Origin: Trichobilharzia regenti
Lineage: Eukaryota > Platyhelminthes > Trematoda > Strigeidida > Schistosomatidae
DNA length: 64,000 nucleotides
Direction: 5' to 3'
Assembly: GCA_944472135.2 (NCBI GenBank)
Contig: OX235270.1
Location: forward strand, 137,469,632 to 137,533,631
Under the pieces are notes generated by a model. That model made no database searches. It was given only the letters and a program-made list of their open reading frames with translations, and was not told the DNA's origin. Both the position numbers and the translations under genes were made by a program. Of this stretch, positions 44,556 to 57,310 are shown one piece after another. Numbering within the stretch: the first letter of the stretch is position 1; each line of letters begins with the position of its first letter.

Positions 44556-47065
44556 TGCAGCTCGGCATCATCAGACCCTCCAATAGTCCTTGGTCTTCGC
44601 CCTTACACATGGTGCCTAAAGCTGATCATGATTGGAGGCCATGTGGGGATTACCGACATTTAAACAATGCCACAGTTCCCGACCGTTATCCTATTCCTCA
44701 TCTTCATGATTTCTCCCTGACATTACACGGAAAAACCATTTTTTCTAAAGTAGACTTGGTCAGGGCCTATCACCAAATACCAGTTGCCCAAGAGGATATC
44801 GAAAAAACGGCCATCATCACACCTTTCGGTTTGTTTGAATTTCTCCGCATGCCATTTGGCCTAAAGAACGCAGCACAATCCTTCCAACGTTTCATGGATC
44901 AGGTCACACAAGGTTTGGACTTTGTATTTGTATATATCGATGACGTTTTAATTGCTAGCTCGTCGCCCGAAGAACATACTGATCACCTCACCATCTTATT
45001 TCAACGATTTGAGCAATATGGAGTCGTCATTAACCCCAAAAAGTGCATATTCGGTGTCTCCTCTATACAGTTTCTGGGACACCACATAACCGCGAATGGT
45101 ATTACGCCTACGGAGGAAAAGATAGAGTCCATCAAAAACTTCCCCGAACCAGATTCACTCAAGAAGGTCAGACGTTTTTTGGGGATGTTTAATTTCTATC
45201 GGCGTTTCATTCCTTCGTGTGCCTCCATCGTCCAGCCGTTAACCGACCTCCTTAAAAATGATCCTAAAAAGTTTCAGTGGTCAGCTGAAGCACACGAATC
45301 ATTTTGCAACGCAAAAGATGCCTTATCCAGAGTCACTATGCTATCCCATATCAACCCCGAAGCGTCGCTTATTTTGTGCACAGATGCCTCCCAAGTAGCT
45401 GTAGGGGCAGTATTACAACAAAAGATGAAGGGCGAAGTCACCCCACTCGCATTCTTTTCTAAGAAGTTGGAACCGGCTCAGACACGATACAGCACTTTTG
45501 GGAGAGAATTGCTGGCCATATATCTTGCAGTGAAGCATTTCAGTTACTTACTACAGGGCCGGCATTTCACTATTTTTACTGACCACAAGCCCCTGTGTCA
45601 TGCTTTCACTACTTCACTTGATAAACACTCCCCTAGAGAAGCCAGACAGTTGGATTATATCTCCCAATTTTCAACCGACATTCAGTACATCAAAGGGGAT
45701 GCGAACGTGGTAGCCGATTCTCTTTCAAGAAGTGACATTAACCAGCTCCAAACGTCGGTAGACATCAGTCTTGATCGTATGGCTCAATTACAAAAAGATG
45801 ACGTTGAACTCCAAACCTGCCGCAGAAACTCTTCCTTACAGCTCAAAGATGTGCCTATCCCCTTATCAGATGCAACCATAGTCTGCGATGTATCTACCGG
45901 CACTAATCGTCCATTTGTCCCTCTCAGTTGCCGAAAAGCATTGTTCGAACATTTACATTCGCTTTCTCACCCTGGAGTACGCGCCACGGTCAGACTGATC
46001 AGCGAACGCTTCGTGTGGCCTAAAATGAACTCTGACATTCGGAGATGGGCACGAGAATGTATCCAATGCCAATGCTCCAAAGTACACCGCCACACTATTA
46101 CAACCCCGAAGACGTTTAAATTACCCGAAAGGAGATTTCAGCATATCCATATAGATATCGTGGGACCATTGCCAACATCAAGGGGATATACACATATCCT
46201 GACAGCGATTGATAGATTTACTCGTTGGGCTATTGCATGCCCCTTAAACGACATATCTGCTGAAAACGTTGCTTTAGTTTTTCTCGACCGTTGGGTGTCA
46301 AACTACGGTGTACCAACTACTATTACATCCGACCGCGGTCCTCAATTCCAATCGACACTCTTTCGCGAACTGACGAGACTTCTGGGAGTGAAACATATCT
46401 CCACAACAGCCTATCATCCGGCAGCGAATGGTCTAGTGGAAAGATTCCACAGACAACTGAAAAGCTCCCTGATGGCGCAGAATGATACATCTAAGTGGAG
46501 TGAATACTTACCTTTGATTTTACTTGGTATCCGTTCTACTATCAAAGAAGATTTAGGATGTACACCGGCTCAACTTGTCTATGGCACCAACCTAACCTTG
46601 CCTGGACAGCTAGTCCCCTCAGCCGATTCCACAGACGTGAACATTGCCGACTTCACTAACCGATTAACTAGACAAATGCTTCAACTTCAACCAACAGCAC
46701 CTCGACAATCTCCCCGAAGAGATCAGATCAACAAACATCTACAAACTTGCAAATTCGTCTTCATTCGAGTCGACGCCATCAGAAAAGGATTGCAACCTCC
46801 ATACGAAGGACCCTTTCAAGTTATTAAACGTTCAGACAAACACTTTACAGTGAACAAGAATGGAAGACGAGAGACTGTTTCAATTGATCGAATCAAACCC
46901 GCATACACCGACAACGACTTCGAATCTACATCGGCAGCTGCGCAATCAAATAATCAAACATCCGAATTCCCTCCACCGGCACCAAGTCTTATCCTCCCTC
47001 CATATCACACACGTAGTGGTCGGCAAATCAGTAAACCGGCTCGCTACGTTCATTTTGAGGACTAA
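44522..47065 (+). CDS. RT, RNase H and integrase of Gypsy-1 pol (copy 2)
   Basis: As 12599-15142, with Lys for Glu in KTFxLPERR. YIDD and the integrase DDE residues are intact. Confidence 0.95.
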   Translation: MAAAKAEFEHMMQLGIIRPSNSPWSSPLHMVPKADHDWRPCGDYRHLNNATVPDRYPIPHLHDFSLTLHGKTIFSKVDLVRAYHQIPVAQEDIEKTAIITPFGLFEFLRMPFGLKNAAQSFQRFMDQVTQGLDFVFVYIDDVLIASSSPEEHTDHLTILFQRFEQYGVVINPKKCIFGVSSIQFLGHHITANGITPTEEKIESIKNFPEPDSLKKVRRFLGMFNFYRRFIPSCASIVQPLTDLLKNDPKKFQWSAEAHESFCNAKDALSRVTMLSHINPEASLILCTDASQVAVGAVLQQKMKGEVTPLAFFSKKLEPAQTRYSTFGRELLAIYLAVKHFSYLLQGRHFTIFTDHKPLCHAFTTSLDKHSPREARQLDYISQFSTDIQYIKGDANVVADSLSRSDINQLQTSVDISLDRMAQLQKDDVELQTCRRNSSLQLKDVPIPLSDATIVCDVSTGTNRPFVPLSCRKALFEHLHSLSHPGVRATVRLISERFVWPKMNSDIRRWARECIQCQCSKVHRHTITTPKTFKLPERRFQHIHIDIVGPLPTSRGYTHILTAIDRFTRWAIACPLNDISAENVALVFLDRWVSNYGVPTTITSDRGPQFQSTLFRELTRLLGVKHISTTAYHPAANGLVERFHRQLKSSLMAQNDTSKWSEYLPLILLGIRSTIKEDLGCTPAQLVYGTNLTLPGQLVPSADSTDVNIADFTNRLTRQMLQLQPTAPRQSPRRDQINKHLQTCKFVFIRVDAIRKGLQPPYEGPFQVIKRSDKHFTVNKNGRRETVSIDRIKPAYTDNDFESTSAAAQSNNQTSEFPPPAPSLILPPYHTRSGRQISKPARYVHFED

Positions 47066-48021
47066 CAAAAGAAAAATAATTAAAAATTATTATTATCTTT
47101 TTCGTTTAGACATTATCATCATGACCGTTAGTATTTCGTCGTAAACTTTGATGTTACTATCACTATTATTTATTTATATGTACCTCACCCAAAAAACAGG
47201 TATTGTCCTTTCCAAAAACTATTGATCTTTAATCCATATTTTTTTTAATGTTTCTTTCCCCTCCTTAATTACTGTGTATTTACATATTTTTCTTTATACA
47301 TTAAAAATCTATGTTCATGGTTAGTGCAAATTTAAGTGACATGACTTTCTATTTCAATTTTTATTGCTGAACTCATTGTATATGCTTTCAGACTTTACAT
47401 GATTCACATACCTTCTCGCGTTTATGCATGTTGTAATATATCCCTATTTTTATCCAAAAGTTGCTATTACTATTATTATTTACTTCATAGTTTTACTTAT
47501 CATTTTCCGGTTGTCTCTCCGGACCTCTAGGGGGGAGCCGTGTTGAGTACGTAACAATGTGATTGTACACTTTTTGGTTACTTGTATAAATTCGAGATAT
47601 TGTACATAATTTTTGTTTAAAACGCTTCTTGTTGAAATATACATAACTTCCGTGTACAATTGAAAAATACACTCTGCTGTTGGAGACTTCGTCTTCTCCC
47701 TGGTCACTTCTGCTTACTTGCTCCACTCACACCGTGTTGTATACTTCGGATTTATTGTAGGAGCCTACTACTCTCAACCGAAGACATTTCTACAACCGGA
47801 ACACAGCAGCTACAGCAGACGCAGTCCAAACAATTAACGTGCCCGTGGATTATATAATTAATTTGTAGCCGAGGACTTAGACTTTATCTACAAGTAATCC
47901 TTTTTGTTGCTATAACTCGTCACTGTATTTTTGGTAATATATTGTGATTTAACACTCCACTGACTTGGATTATTACTTTTATACTTGGAATGTTAGTGAA
48001 CTCTAATATTAGTCCCCTACA

Positions 48022-48054
48022 GATGTCGTCCAGAAAGACGGCGAAAGCTCCGCA
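48022..48054 (+). ncRNA. 3' part of the split PLE hammerhead-like motif (copy 2)
   Basis: Identical to 16099-16131. Confidence 0.6.
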
Positions 48055-49069
48055 ACTAAACCAGCCAGCTCAGAAAACACTATTAATTGCAAATACATGT
48101 TGTGTGGAATTGATTAGATATTTGAATAAAAATCAATATAAGATAAAGTACATTCATAAGTTATATTAGTGTTATCAATCATGATGTACTTTATCATACT
48201 GAATTTGTCACCTTCCGAATTTAGTATATTTCTACCTTCTCTCTTTTTTCATACATATAATTGACATTTTTATTTACATATATATCCTATCGGATTAATT
48301 CTTTATAATGTTCAGTGATATTTAATATACGGGCTATGGGATAGTGCAACTATTCATTTCGCCACTTGCCATAAAAGGTTAATAAACGTTTCTCATGAAT
48401 TTCATTAATAAAGTTTTACCTATTAATCTCATTTGTATTTTGTATTCTACTCTCACATATAGGAGCTCGGCGGTTATTGTTAGAACTCTGTTGATAAGGA
48501 ATTAGTAAAGACAATGTTGACAAGGAACACTGGTAATTCCGATAAAATAAGTATTATAAACTATCAAGGGTTGGTTTGCAGTGATTTAATTGGACACAGG
48601 TTTGATCACGAGTTGCATTAGTTAGAGAACCATTGAAAAACTTTTGAGTGCTGGACAGTTGTTTCGTTCTAATCTGAGACTTTTCGGCAGTGCGCACCCA
48701 CTAGGGTTCAGACACAGGAGTTTCCGGTTACAAAGCGAGCTCGAAAACCATTATAAAGTGGACAGATGATAAGTGTCTTAGTGTGTTGTAACTAGAGTTT
48801 TATAGAAAACTAGAGGGAATAAAGCCTACATCAGTTTGTGGCAACAAACAGTGCGCTGAAATCAGTGGTCCACAGCTTCAATGTGAGACGAAATTTGGTT
48901 TTGGCTTTCAAGGGTGAAGATATTCTGTCGAGTTCATCCATTTAGCACTCAGTCACACTAACCTAAGTTGTTTCTTAATAACGCCTTGATAGCTTAGGTG
49001 GTTTTACCGCTATGATTCCAAAAAGTGACTCTCCTTTAGGAAAGTTCATTGAACTTCTCCTATTTCTTG

Positions 49070-49411
49070 TTAATTGTTTTTCATTTGATGTAAAACTGTA
49101 ATGGATAAATGCAGCAACAACTCCTTAACCACGAATTCTTCAAAGTAGTAAATAAGATGCAGTTCACAGCCAGTTTCCTCACTACTAATTATAGTAGTGG
49201 ATGACTGATGGCGCATTATAGGGTCTTGCTCTTTGTCATCAGATATATCACAAGATGAAAAGCATTGCTTATTGTTAGGTATTTCGAACATAGTTCGCTG
49301 CTGATTAACAATCAAGGGTTGACTACACAAATTCAAGATCTGATCTGAATTTTCCAGGTCGTTATTTCTTTCTTGTAATGGAACTAGGATTTCGATAGAA
49401 GTTGATTCTAA
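49070..49411 (-). CDS. Open frame of unknown origin beside the Gypsy-2 LTR (copy 2)
   Basis: Identical to 17147-17488, with the same uncertainty. Confidence 0.25.
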   Translation of the reverse strand, partial: LESTSIEILVPLQERNNDLENSDQILNLCSQPLIVNQQRTMFEIPNNKQCFSSCDISDDKEQDPIMRHQSSTTIISSEETGCELHLIYYFEEFVVKELLLHLSITVLHQMKNN

Positions 49412-49843
49412 TGTAACGGTAAATAATTCCCCAAAACTATTGACCACAGCAATCATCACTCAAAATTGGATGCTGACCACCACTGTTTAAGTCGAATTGT
49501 TTAGCTGAAGGCTTTCGGTCAAGCATCCCCGCCATTTGGTACCCCGTCGTGTCACGTGCACGGTCATTAGCCAGCTAAGCGTTCGTCTGACGGCTTGTTT
49601 CGGTCCCGAAATAGATCACGTAGTTTGGACGATCAAATATTGGCTTTTGCTTTGTTTTTTGTACGCGAGAATAAATAAGTTAGAAGTTGCTGTGTAAGAT
49701 AGTTCCGTCAACCTCTGAACTGGTGAGCCCAACCGCGAACTTCATCTACGACGAATACGCAGATAATCCCGGTGAGTTCGTTCCATTTTGTATTTGTTCT
49801 TGTATTATATTATATTCTTATATTATTCGACATTATTTTCGTC

Positions 49844-50668
49844 ATGAGTGATCTTAGTCCCAGGGTCATTCGTATCCGCTCCACTCCTAAATCCATTCAA
49901 CTTGTGCCATACTGGCCAGATAATGCTGAAACGTGGTTTCAGCTAGCTGAAGCAGATTTTTGTCAGCATGGGATAATCGATCAACGTTCACAGTTACTTG
50001 CAGTTATTCACGCCCTACCGCGGGAATTCAGCAAGTACATAACATCACAGGCGTTCAGTCCCGAGGTAAGTAACTCGTACGAATTGCTCAAAGCATCCCT
50101 CCTCAGGAGAGACGTTCTCACAGACCGACAATGTCTGGACGAATTATTTCGTAACACCGAGTTAGGAGATCAGTCAGCCGTGAGCATGTTGACAAGAATG
50201 CGAGAGGTTATTGGCTAAAGTCAGTTCGACGAAAGAATATTTAGAGAAGTCTTCTTATCCAAGCTGCCACAGTCTGTACAGACCTTACTTGTGACACTTC
50301 AGGGTGTTGTAATAGATGATTTAGCTATTTCTGATGATAAGATTCTAGAAATAACTAAACGGTCAGTTCCCGAAATATGCTCGATGACCAAGCAGACTTC
50401 GAGTAAGGATCCTACAATGATAGAGTTATGCAACTCCATCCAGCAGATGTTCAGGGCAAACATGCCTTCTAACTCCGACCGCCTTCCTAAATCCCCTCCA
50501 TGGCGAAACTCACGTGGTCGATCTAAGTCCAAACCACGTTCACTGAAAAACCCGGATTGGTGCTGGTACCACAACACCTATGGCCAAGAAGCGAAGTGTT
50601 GCCGTAAGCCTTGTAACTTCGGAAATGTCTCAAAGTCTGTGGGAAACTATCCCGCCGGCACGCGTTAG
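49844..50668 (+). pseudogene. Gag of Gypsy-2 (copy 2, one stop)
   Basis: As 17921-18745, with the same stop. Confidence 0.88.
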
Positions 50669-52369
50669 CGGCAACCGTCGTCGGTGGCACTAGCCGCCTT
50701 GATGTGATAAGCCGGACTCGATATTTAGTCGACACAGGCGCGTAAGTCAGCATCCTTCCTGCTACAGCAGCAGATCGACCGAAGGAACCTACCTTCAACC
50801 TACAGGCTGCAAATGGAAAACCAATCGCAACCTTTGGTAGGAAACACGTCTATCTGAACGTAGGTTTACGCAAACCTATTCGGTGGATTTTCCTTCTCGC
50901 TGACGTTACAATGCCCATCATTGGCACGGACCTACTTAATCATCATGATTTACTCGTAGACGTCCGCCGAAAACGACTGATTGACAATATTACTAGTCTG
51001 TCTATCAAAGGCATCAGCTACATAGGCCCCAGTTTGTCACCCGTCAAGATAAAAGCAAGCCTTGATCTATCTTTTCAACCTATTGTTGACAAATATCCGG
51101 GATTTAATTGCCCGTCTAACGACTTACCGTCCATAACCAGCAATGTTATGCACCACATCATTACCACAGGACAACCTGTGACATCTAAAGCACGACGACT
51201 GGCTCCTGACAAACTGAGAATCGCAAGGAATCAGTTTGTCCATATGCTTACCCCTGGCATTATTCGACCTTCGAATAGCCCATGGGCATCTCCACTTCAT
51301 ATGGTTCCGAGAAAGGATAGCAATGATTGGCCATCCACCGGTGATTACCGGCGAGTGAATGCCAAAACAACCCCTGATTGCTTCCCGTTGCCTCATATAC
51401 ACGACTTAACGGCAACCTTATCTGGCACGGCTATATTCTCTAAAATCGACTTGGTTAAAGTGTATAACCATATCCCGATGGGAACAGAAGATATTCCGAA
51501 AACGGCTATCATTACACCTTTCGGACTTTTTGAATTTCTACGTATGCCATTCGGTCTCCGGAATGCAGCCCAAACATTCCAACGCTTCATTGACGAAGTA
51601 TTTCGCGGTCTCGACTTTGTATACGCATACTTAGACGACTACCTCATTGCCAGTCCAGACAAGGAAATTCACTTTAGACATTTGGACTTGGCATTTGAAA
51701 GGTTACGCCAACATGGTGTTACCATTAATATCCAAAAGTGTCAAATCGGTGTTGACTCACTCGACTTCCTGGGTCACACTATTGACTGCAACGGCATTCA
51801 CCCACTGGCTACTAAGGTCGAGGCTATAGTGAACTTTCCAGAGCCACAGATGGTGAAAAGTCTCCTCGCTTTTAACGGCTGGGTAAGTTATTATCGGCGC
51901 TTTATTCCCAACTGTGCCTCTCTGATTCAGCCATTGACAGACCTCCTTCGAGGGAATAACAAGTCCATAGAACTTGACGCGTCTGCTCGAAATGCTTTTA
52001 CCCAGGTTAAAAAAGCTATTGCGAACGCTATACTTCTGATGTATCAGGATCCGACAGCGCCGTTAAGTTTCTCGGTAGATGCATCAAACACTGCGATCTG
52101 TCCAGTTCCACAACAGCTGGTTAACAAAGAGTGGAAACCACTCGCACTTCTCCAGGCGCCTTCAATTGGTTGAAACGAGGTGCACCACATTCGACAGAGA
52201 ACTTCTGGCAATGTACTGTGCTATACGTCATTTTCGACATTCAATAGAGGGTCGTGAATTCATGATTTTTACTAATCACAAACCTCTGACGTACTCTCTG
52301 AACTCACCTCCAGATAAGTATTCACCCAGGGAATCACGACAACTGGATTACGTTTCACAGTTTGAATCA
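50669..52369 (+). pseudogene. Protease, RT and RNase H of Gypsy-2 (copy 2)
   Basis: As 18746-20446, with the same stop after DTGA and the same frame break before the RNase H end. Confidence 0.9.
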
Positions 52370-54222
52370 TGTGTGACCTGTCACATAGACTTTTTCAATG
52401 AAGTTACACGAAGCAGGGACAACAGAGAACTAGGAATTGTGCTATATTTCGACATAACAAAAGCCTTCGATAGAGTCCCCCATATCTGCTAGTCAGCAGG
52501 TTATGCTCACTAGGGATATGTGGCCCTCTCCTGAGCTGGATAAAAACATTTCTCGGTGGCCGAATCAGATGGCGAAAGTTGGCTCGATAATCTCAAGGCC
52601 TAAACCAGTAAGTAGTGGTGTAATCCAGGGAAGTGTATTAGACCCACTCCTATTCATAATATATATAAACAGTATCTGTGAATGCTTTAGTGTTGGCAAA
52701 CCAATAATATATGCAGATGACTTAAAAGTGTCCTATAAATGCAAGAACACAGATCTCGGAATAACAGTAAACGCCATACAGCAAGAATTAGAAAAAATGG
52801 ATAGATGGTGTGACACCTGGCAACTCCAGTTTAATGTCGACAAACGTGGCTAGCTCTGCATAGGTTGCAACAATTTAGAACTTGACCTGACAATTCAAGG
52901 CCATGCACTCTTACGACTGGAATCTGTAATGGACCTGGGACTGAAATACTCACATGACTTATCATTTTCTGAACATATCTCCAAACAAGTGCCAAAGTCA
53001 CGCAGACTTATCGGCTTTCTACTCAGGAACTTCTACAGAAGTGAGTCCAGGATTCTGTTGTACAACGTTTGTGTGCGTCCTTACTGTTCATTCATGTATA
53101 GTAGTATACACATAGAGGGCAAATTGAAAGTCGAGGGAGTGCAGAGGTACTTCACGTCAAAATTACTCGGAACCGAAAATGGTGCGAACTACTCCACTAG
53201 ATGTGACACCCTAGGATTAGAAACATTATGGCTAAGACGCCTGAGACTAAACTTAACATATGATAGAGAAGATTTGTAGCTCAGATGGATGATTTTGATG
53301 TGGTTTTGTTCTCTGAGCTGGATGATTAATTTGCGAAGCTTTCATCACCCTACTGGGTGACATCTTCAGCGCATACTTCAATTTGAAGTGAGCTTTTAGA
53401 TTTCTCCACGAGTTTATTAATCATCTCTCCTGGTGACCTTGGACATAATTGGTTGTTTATGTGTGTTTTACATCTTCTAGGTTACTTGTATTGGAACTGA
53501 CTGTTTCTTTGACTTGAACTTTGGCCCTTTTGTGTTTGAGGTTTCTTTCTTATCGGTTGATATATTTTGTCGATCTCTATGTGTCTATTGATTGATGATT
53601 TATCATCAGTGATAAACTTATATCCATATTGTTGCTGAGCAGTTAATATTCACAACTCTTGTCGGAACAGCTGAAATTCACGCGAAGAAAATACCCACAA
53701 GCAGTAGAAATCCATTAGTTAATGCGTCTAAAGCTTATGTATTTTACTCCCAACAATGACATTGCAGATCAAATGAGATAAACATATCACTGATTTCAAA
53801 ATAACACATCAATGAACTATAATTCAAGGATTCTGCACACAACAAAATTATGTATGAAAATTGAATTCGAGCTCCATTTTTTTCCAGGCACTTATAACCC
53901 ATCCACCAAAGACCTGGTTTTTTGGAAATGCGAAGACAATACTTCTGTATTATCTGATGTGTTGCACTCACTGACAATCTAGCGGATTTTTCCAACTGTA
54001 CACAGAAATGATTGTACATAAGTGAAAAGGATGTTTTATACTATTCGGATTAATATTTATCAAGTGTATGTATAATCTCCACCGTACATGTGAAACATAT
54101 TTTGCTATCGATTGTAAATTGTGACTAAATAATATGGTTCTGTTTCTGTAACAATTTGATAATGCCTGTAAACTGGCGTCCCACATGTACTGTACTATGA
54201 GAATAAATTTATCTATTTATCA
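52370..54222 (+). mobile_element. Nested CR1-like element (copy 2)
   Basis: As 20447-22299. Differences seen: GTGAGTAG to GTAAGTAG, Gly to Asp in GSVLGPLLF, and one change near 52901. Confidence 0.88.
53332..53373 (-). ncRNA. PLE hammerhead-ribozyme-like motif (copy 2)
   Basis: Identical to 21409-21450, inside the nested PLE tail at 53266-53681. Confidence 0.65.
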
Positions 54223-55604
54223 GATATTCGCAATGTATCCGGAGTAAACAACACTGTGGCAGATGCCTTGTCGCGCGTTTGTTCTCTCACCCAAATCGAC
54301 GGCATACACCTCGTAGAACTGGTTCGTCTTCAAAAAGAAGATACCGAGCTCCAACATGAGTTGTCGAAAACAACTCTACAATTAGTTGAGAAACCCTTAG
54401 GTAGGGGAAGAGATACTATTCTATGCGACATTTCCACGAGTACTCCTCGCCCCATCATGCCTAAAAGTCATCGCCATAACGTCTTCAATACGTTGCATGG
54501 CTAATCTCACCCAGGTATTCGAACTACTGTCGAGCTCGTAACCAGTCGGTTTTGTTGGCCTGGCATTAACAAAGAAGTAAGGGAATAGGCACACACGTGC
54601 CTAGCTTGTCAAAAGTGCAAGGTAATAAGACACACCAAAAGCCCACTTGGCACCTTTCTTCTCCCTGACGCTCGTTTTGAACACGTCCATATAAATTTAG
54701 TTGGACCCCTTCTTGAATCCCATGGATATACCTATATTTTAACTTGCATTGATCGATTCACACGATGGCCGGAAGCAGTACCCATCAAGGATGTATCTGC
54801 TGAAACAGTTGCACGCGTCTTTGTAGAAAGATGGATCGCAAACTTTTGATGCCCATCTACCATAACAACTGATCGCGGGCGGCAATTCGAAAGTGGCTTA
54901 TTTTTCGCCCTGACTAAAATCATAGGTTGCGTGCGTTTTCGAAAAACAGCCTACCATCCTCAAGCTAATGGTATGGTAGAACGTCTATACTGAGAGCTGG
55001 TCTATCAGCTGCAAACAACACCCATTGGACTGAATCCCTTCCGTTAGTTCTCCTAGGGATACGAAACGCCTTGAAAATCGATTCTGATTGTACTAGTGCC
55101 GAGCTAGTATATGGCATGACACTGCGACTGCCTGGTGAATTTGTTTCTCCCTCAAGCTTCCCACCAGTGGTAGATCACGCTTCTTACGTCAGCAGGCTTA
55201 CAAACGCAATGCGTTCAGTTAAACCTGCTACCCTTCGTCCACAGTCCATTGATCTTTTTGTTCACCCGTGTTTAAAAACTTCTTTACATGTATGACCTCT
55301 GGAACCCACATACGACGGACCTTATAAAGTAATTAAACGTTCGGATAAATTCTTTGTCTTGGACAAAAAAGGCCGCGAGGACACCGTCAGCATTGACCGT
55401 CTGAAACCGGCTTACTTGGAGGGTAATCCTATTAGCGTAGAGCTCAACGTACCCCATAATCCACAAATAACCGAAGATCGTTTAGACCTCAATGAAGTCA
55501 CTAGCACGGCGACAGCTACCGAACCTTCTGTCGAGCCCCTTAAGAAAACCTGTTTTGGACTTACCGTAAGGTTCCAAGAATATCTTCACACCTGTATGAC
55601 ATAA
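54223..55604 (+). pseudogene. Integrase and pol C-terminus of Gypsy-2 (copy 2)
   Basis: As 22300-23566 to 55489, then continues where copy 1 is cut: an in-frame C-terminal piece (NEVTSTATATEPSVEPLKKTCF) to a stop at 55604. Differences from copy 1 include CAGTCCATTGATCTT for CAGGCCATTGATGTT near 55246. Confidence 0.87.
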
Positions 55605-56104
55605 CGAATGCGTGTGATTCACCCAACTGATCCGTTTGTGGTACTCATTTTTCTTCTTTTCATACGCATCAGTTTTTTTATATACAGTATCACTGAAGAC
55701 AAGAAACATTTTCTTTAACAGTACATGTTACATGCACTAATCGATTAGATATATTCTTTTCGATGTTCTGAACTTAGCATTATTTTACTGTATAGTAAAT
55801 GCTTATAATTTTTTAACAAAAAACGCTGATGTGGTACATTTTCCTCGACATGGTTCTTGGCGTTCTTGTTTTCTTTTCCAGGTGCGACGGGCACTGGACA
55901 AAAAGCAAACGAAGCACGGGATCCAACGAACAACATCAAGGAAGTTATGTACAAACAACCAATTAGCATAGGCAGACAAATCAGTAGACACGCTACCAAG
56001 CCGCTCGGAAGATTTTTTTTCACCCGCAAGGGAACCATCGAGTTTTTTACTTTTGCCTGGTTCTGTCTTAGGGTCCTCACCACCCCACTAGTGGGGTAGT
56101 GAGC
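55605..56104 (+). other. Gypsy-2 3' region with an intron-like interval
   Basis: A good donor (CC then GTAAGG at 55566) and a strong acceptor (TTTTCTTTTCCAG ending 55881) bracket 316 bp. After the acceptor lies a piece with GRQISRHATKP, which resembles the C-terminal [12 protein letters not shown] of Gypsy-1 pol. Phases of donor and acceptor do not match, so this may instead be an insertion or chance. The interval ends in the purine-rich tract before the LTR. Confidence 0.4.
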
Positions 56105-56453
56105 TGTAGCGGTAAATAATTCCCCAAAATTATTGACCACAGCAATCATCACTCAAAATTGGATGCTGACCACCACTGTTTAAGTCGAATTGTTTAGCTG
56201 AAGGCTTTCGGTCAAGCATCCCCGCCACTTGGTGCTTCGTCGTGTCACGTTCGTGTACGATCACTAGCCAGCTAAGCGCTCGTCTAACAACTCGTTTTGG
56301 TCCTGAAATATATTGCGTAATTTGGAAGATTAAATACTGTCTTTTGCTTTGCTTTTCGTACGCGAGATTGAAATACATTGGAAGTTGTCGGTGTAAGAAC
56401 TTGCATTAATATACCTCTGTGCTGTTCGCGAACATCTATACCGTCAACCTTCA
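56105..56453 (+). repeat. Gypsy-2 3' LTR
   Basis: Starts TGTAGCGGTAAATAATTCCCC and ends near CAACCTTCA. It has an additional segment of about 44 bp near its end relative to the 5' LTR, and many substitutions. It exists only here because copy 1 is cut at 23566. Confidence 0.85.
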
Positions 56454-57243
56454 AACTACTTTGTTTGAACGCTATATACCAAACATTGTCATGCATCTAG
56501 CCTTTCGTTTGGTGCGGACTGAGTTCTGTTGGTCAACTTTGCAATGTGGTACCATTCTAAGTCTCCCTCTATCATGGTGCACTAGGCACTCCGGTTAGGT
56601 GGTTAGGGTTAGTCAGTTGGGAGTCTTAGATGTAGGTTCCGTGCTCATTAGCACTCGTCAGCAATGTTTATCTGAAATACTGATGGAACACACGTCCCTT
56701 CTGAAGTTCGAATCTGGGTCACACATTGTTGCAATGAGAGACTACACGCACGACATTAGTCACTACCTAGTGTCCAATCAAATTATCCATTAGGGTTCCA
56801 TTATAGATAAGATTTTATTTTGATAAATCGCACAGTGTTTACAGTTATATGAACTGATAACTGATATAACTGTACAACACTGTGCGATTTATCAAAATAA
56901 AATCTTATCTATAATGGAATTATACTCTACCACAGTGCCCAAGTTTTGTACTTATATCAATATCCATTATGGTCCTACGTGAGCTCACCCCAACACCGAA
57001 CAATAAATAGAAGCCTTTTGGGCGAATATTAACACACATTTTAGGAGGGGTAGTTGTGCCTTAAAAGCTAGTATTCCATTTAATATTTAAAAAATCGTAA
57101 GCAACTCGTGAACATATATATTTTTTCGTCTGAGTTGTCCTATTTTCTCCGATCCATCTACCAAAATTCACTCCTGAGCCTGTTTGTTTCGATCACTACC
57201 TTGAAATAACCCGCTTAATTGCAAGCGGAACTGAAACGGGTGG
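56454..57243. other. Non-coding stretch with a long hairpin
   Basis: No gene is recognised. GGTTAGGTGGTTAGGGTTAG near 56594 is only a loose telomere-like match. The hairpin at 56796-56919 is listed separately. Confidence 0.45.
56796..56919. repeat. Near-perfect 124-bp inverted repeat (hairpin)
   Basis: Arms of about 55 bp (TTCCATTATAGATAAG... and its complement ending at 56919) with one small mismatch or indel near the inner end and a spacer of about 13 bp. The arm contains TTTTGATAAATCGCACAGTG, which is also found, diverged, at 8154-8173 and near 1850 beside PLE-type motifs. It thus looks like two PLE terminal segments joined head to head. Confidence 0.85.
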
Positions 57244-57310
57244 TAAGATAATAATAATAATAGTATATTCTCATTTTGTACATGGGGGACGCCAGTTTAC
57301 AGGCATCATC
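57244..57310 (-). mobile_element. 3' end fragment of a CR1-like element
   Basis: The minus strand has ATGCCTGTAAACTGGCGTCC, CATGTAC, TGAGAATA and an ATT-repeat tail, parallel to the end of the nested CR1-like element (22237-22299). It is a very short 5'-truncated copy. Confidence 0.65.

Larger units (their letters stand above)
42449..48021 (+). mobile_element. Gypsy-1, nearly intact (copy 2)
   Basis: Same insertion as 10526-16098, with the GATG flanks conserved. LTRs are 42449-42929 and 47541-48021. Both read ACACAGCAGCTACAGCAG at the site where the copy-1 LTRs read two different sequences. The 5' LTR has one private change (ATGCGATT). Confidence 0.93.
49412..56453 (+). mobile_element. Gypsy-2 with both LTRs (copy 2)
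   Basis: 5' LTR 49412-49720, primer-binding site at 49723, gag, pol with the nested CR1-like element (52370-54222) and PLE tail (53266-53681), pol C-terminus, 3' UTR, purine-rich tract GGGGTAGTGAGC and 3' LTR 56105-56453. No target-site duplication was recognised. LTR divergence is high, so this is an old element, or a composite of two related ones. Confidence 0.88.

Noticed and set aside
56130..56496. Overlapping minus-strand frames around the Gypsy-2 3' LTR
   Set aside because: They are antisense readings of the LTR and of the pol 3' region.
56590..56620. Telomere-like GGTTAGG repeats
   Set aside because: Only about two imperfect units are present. This is not an interstitial telomeric array.
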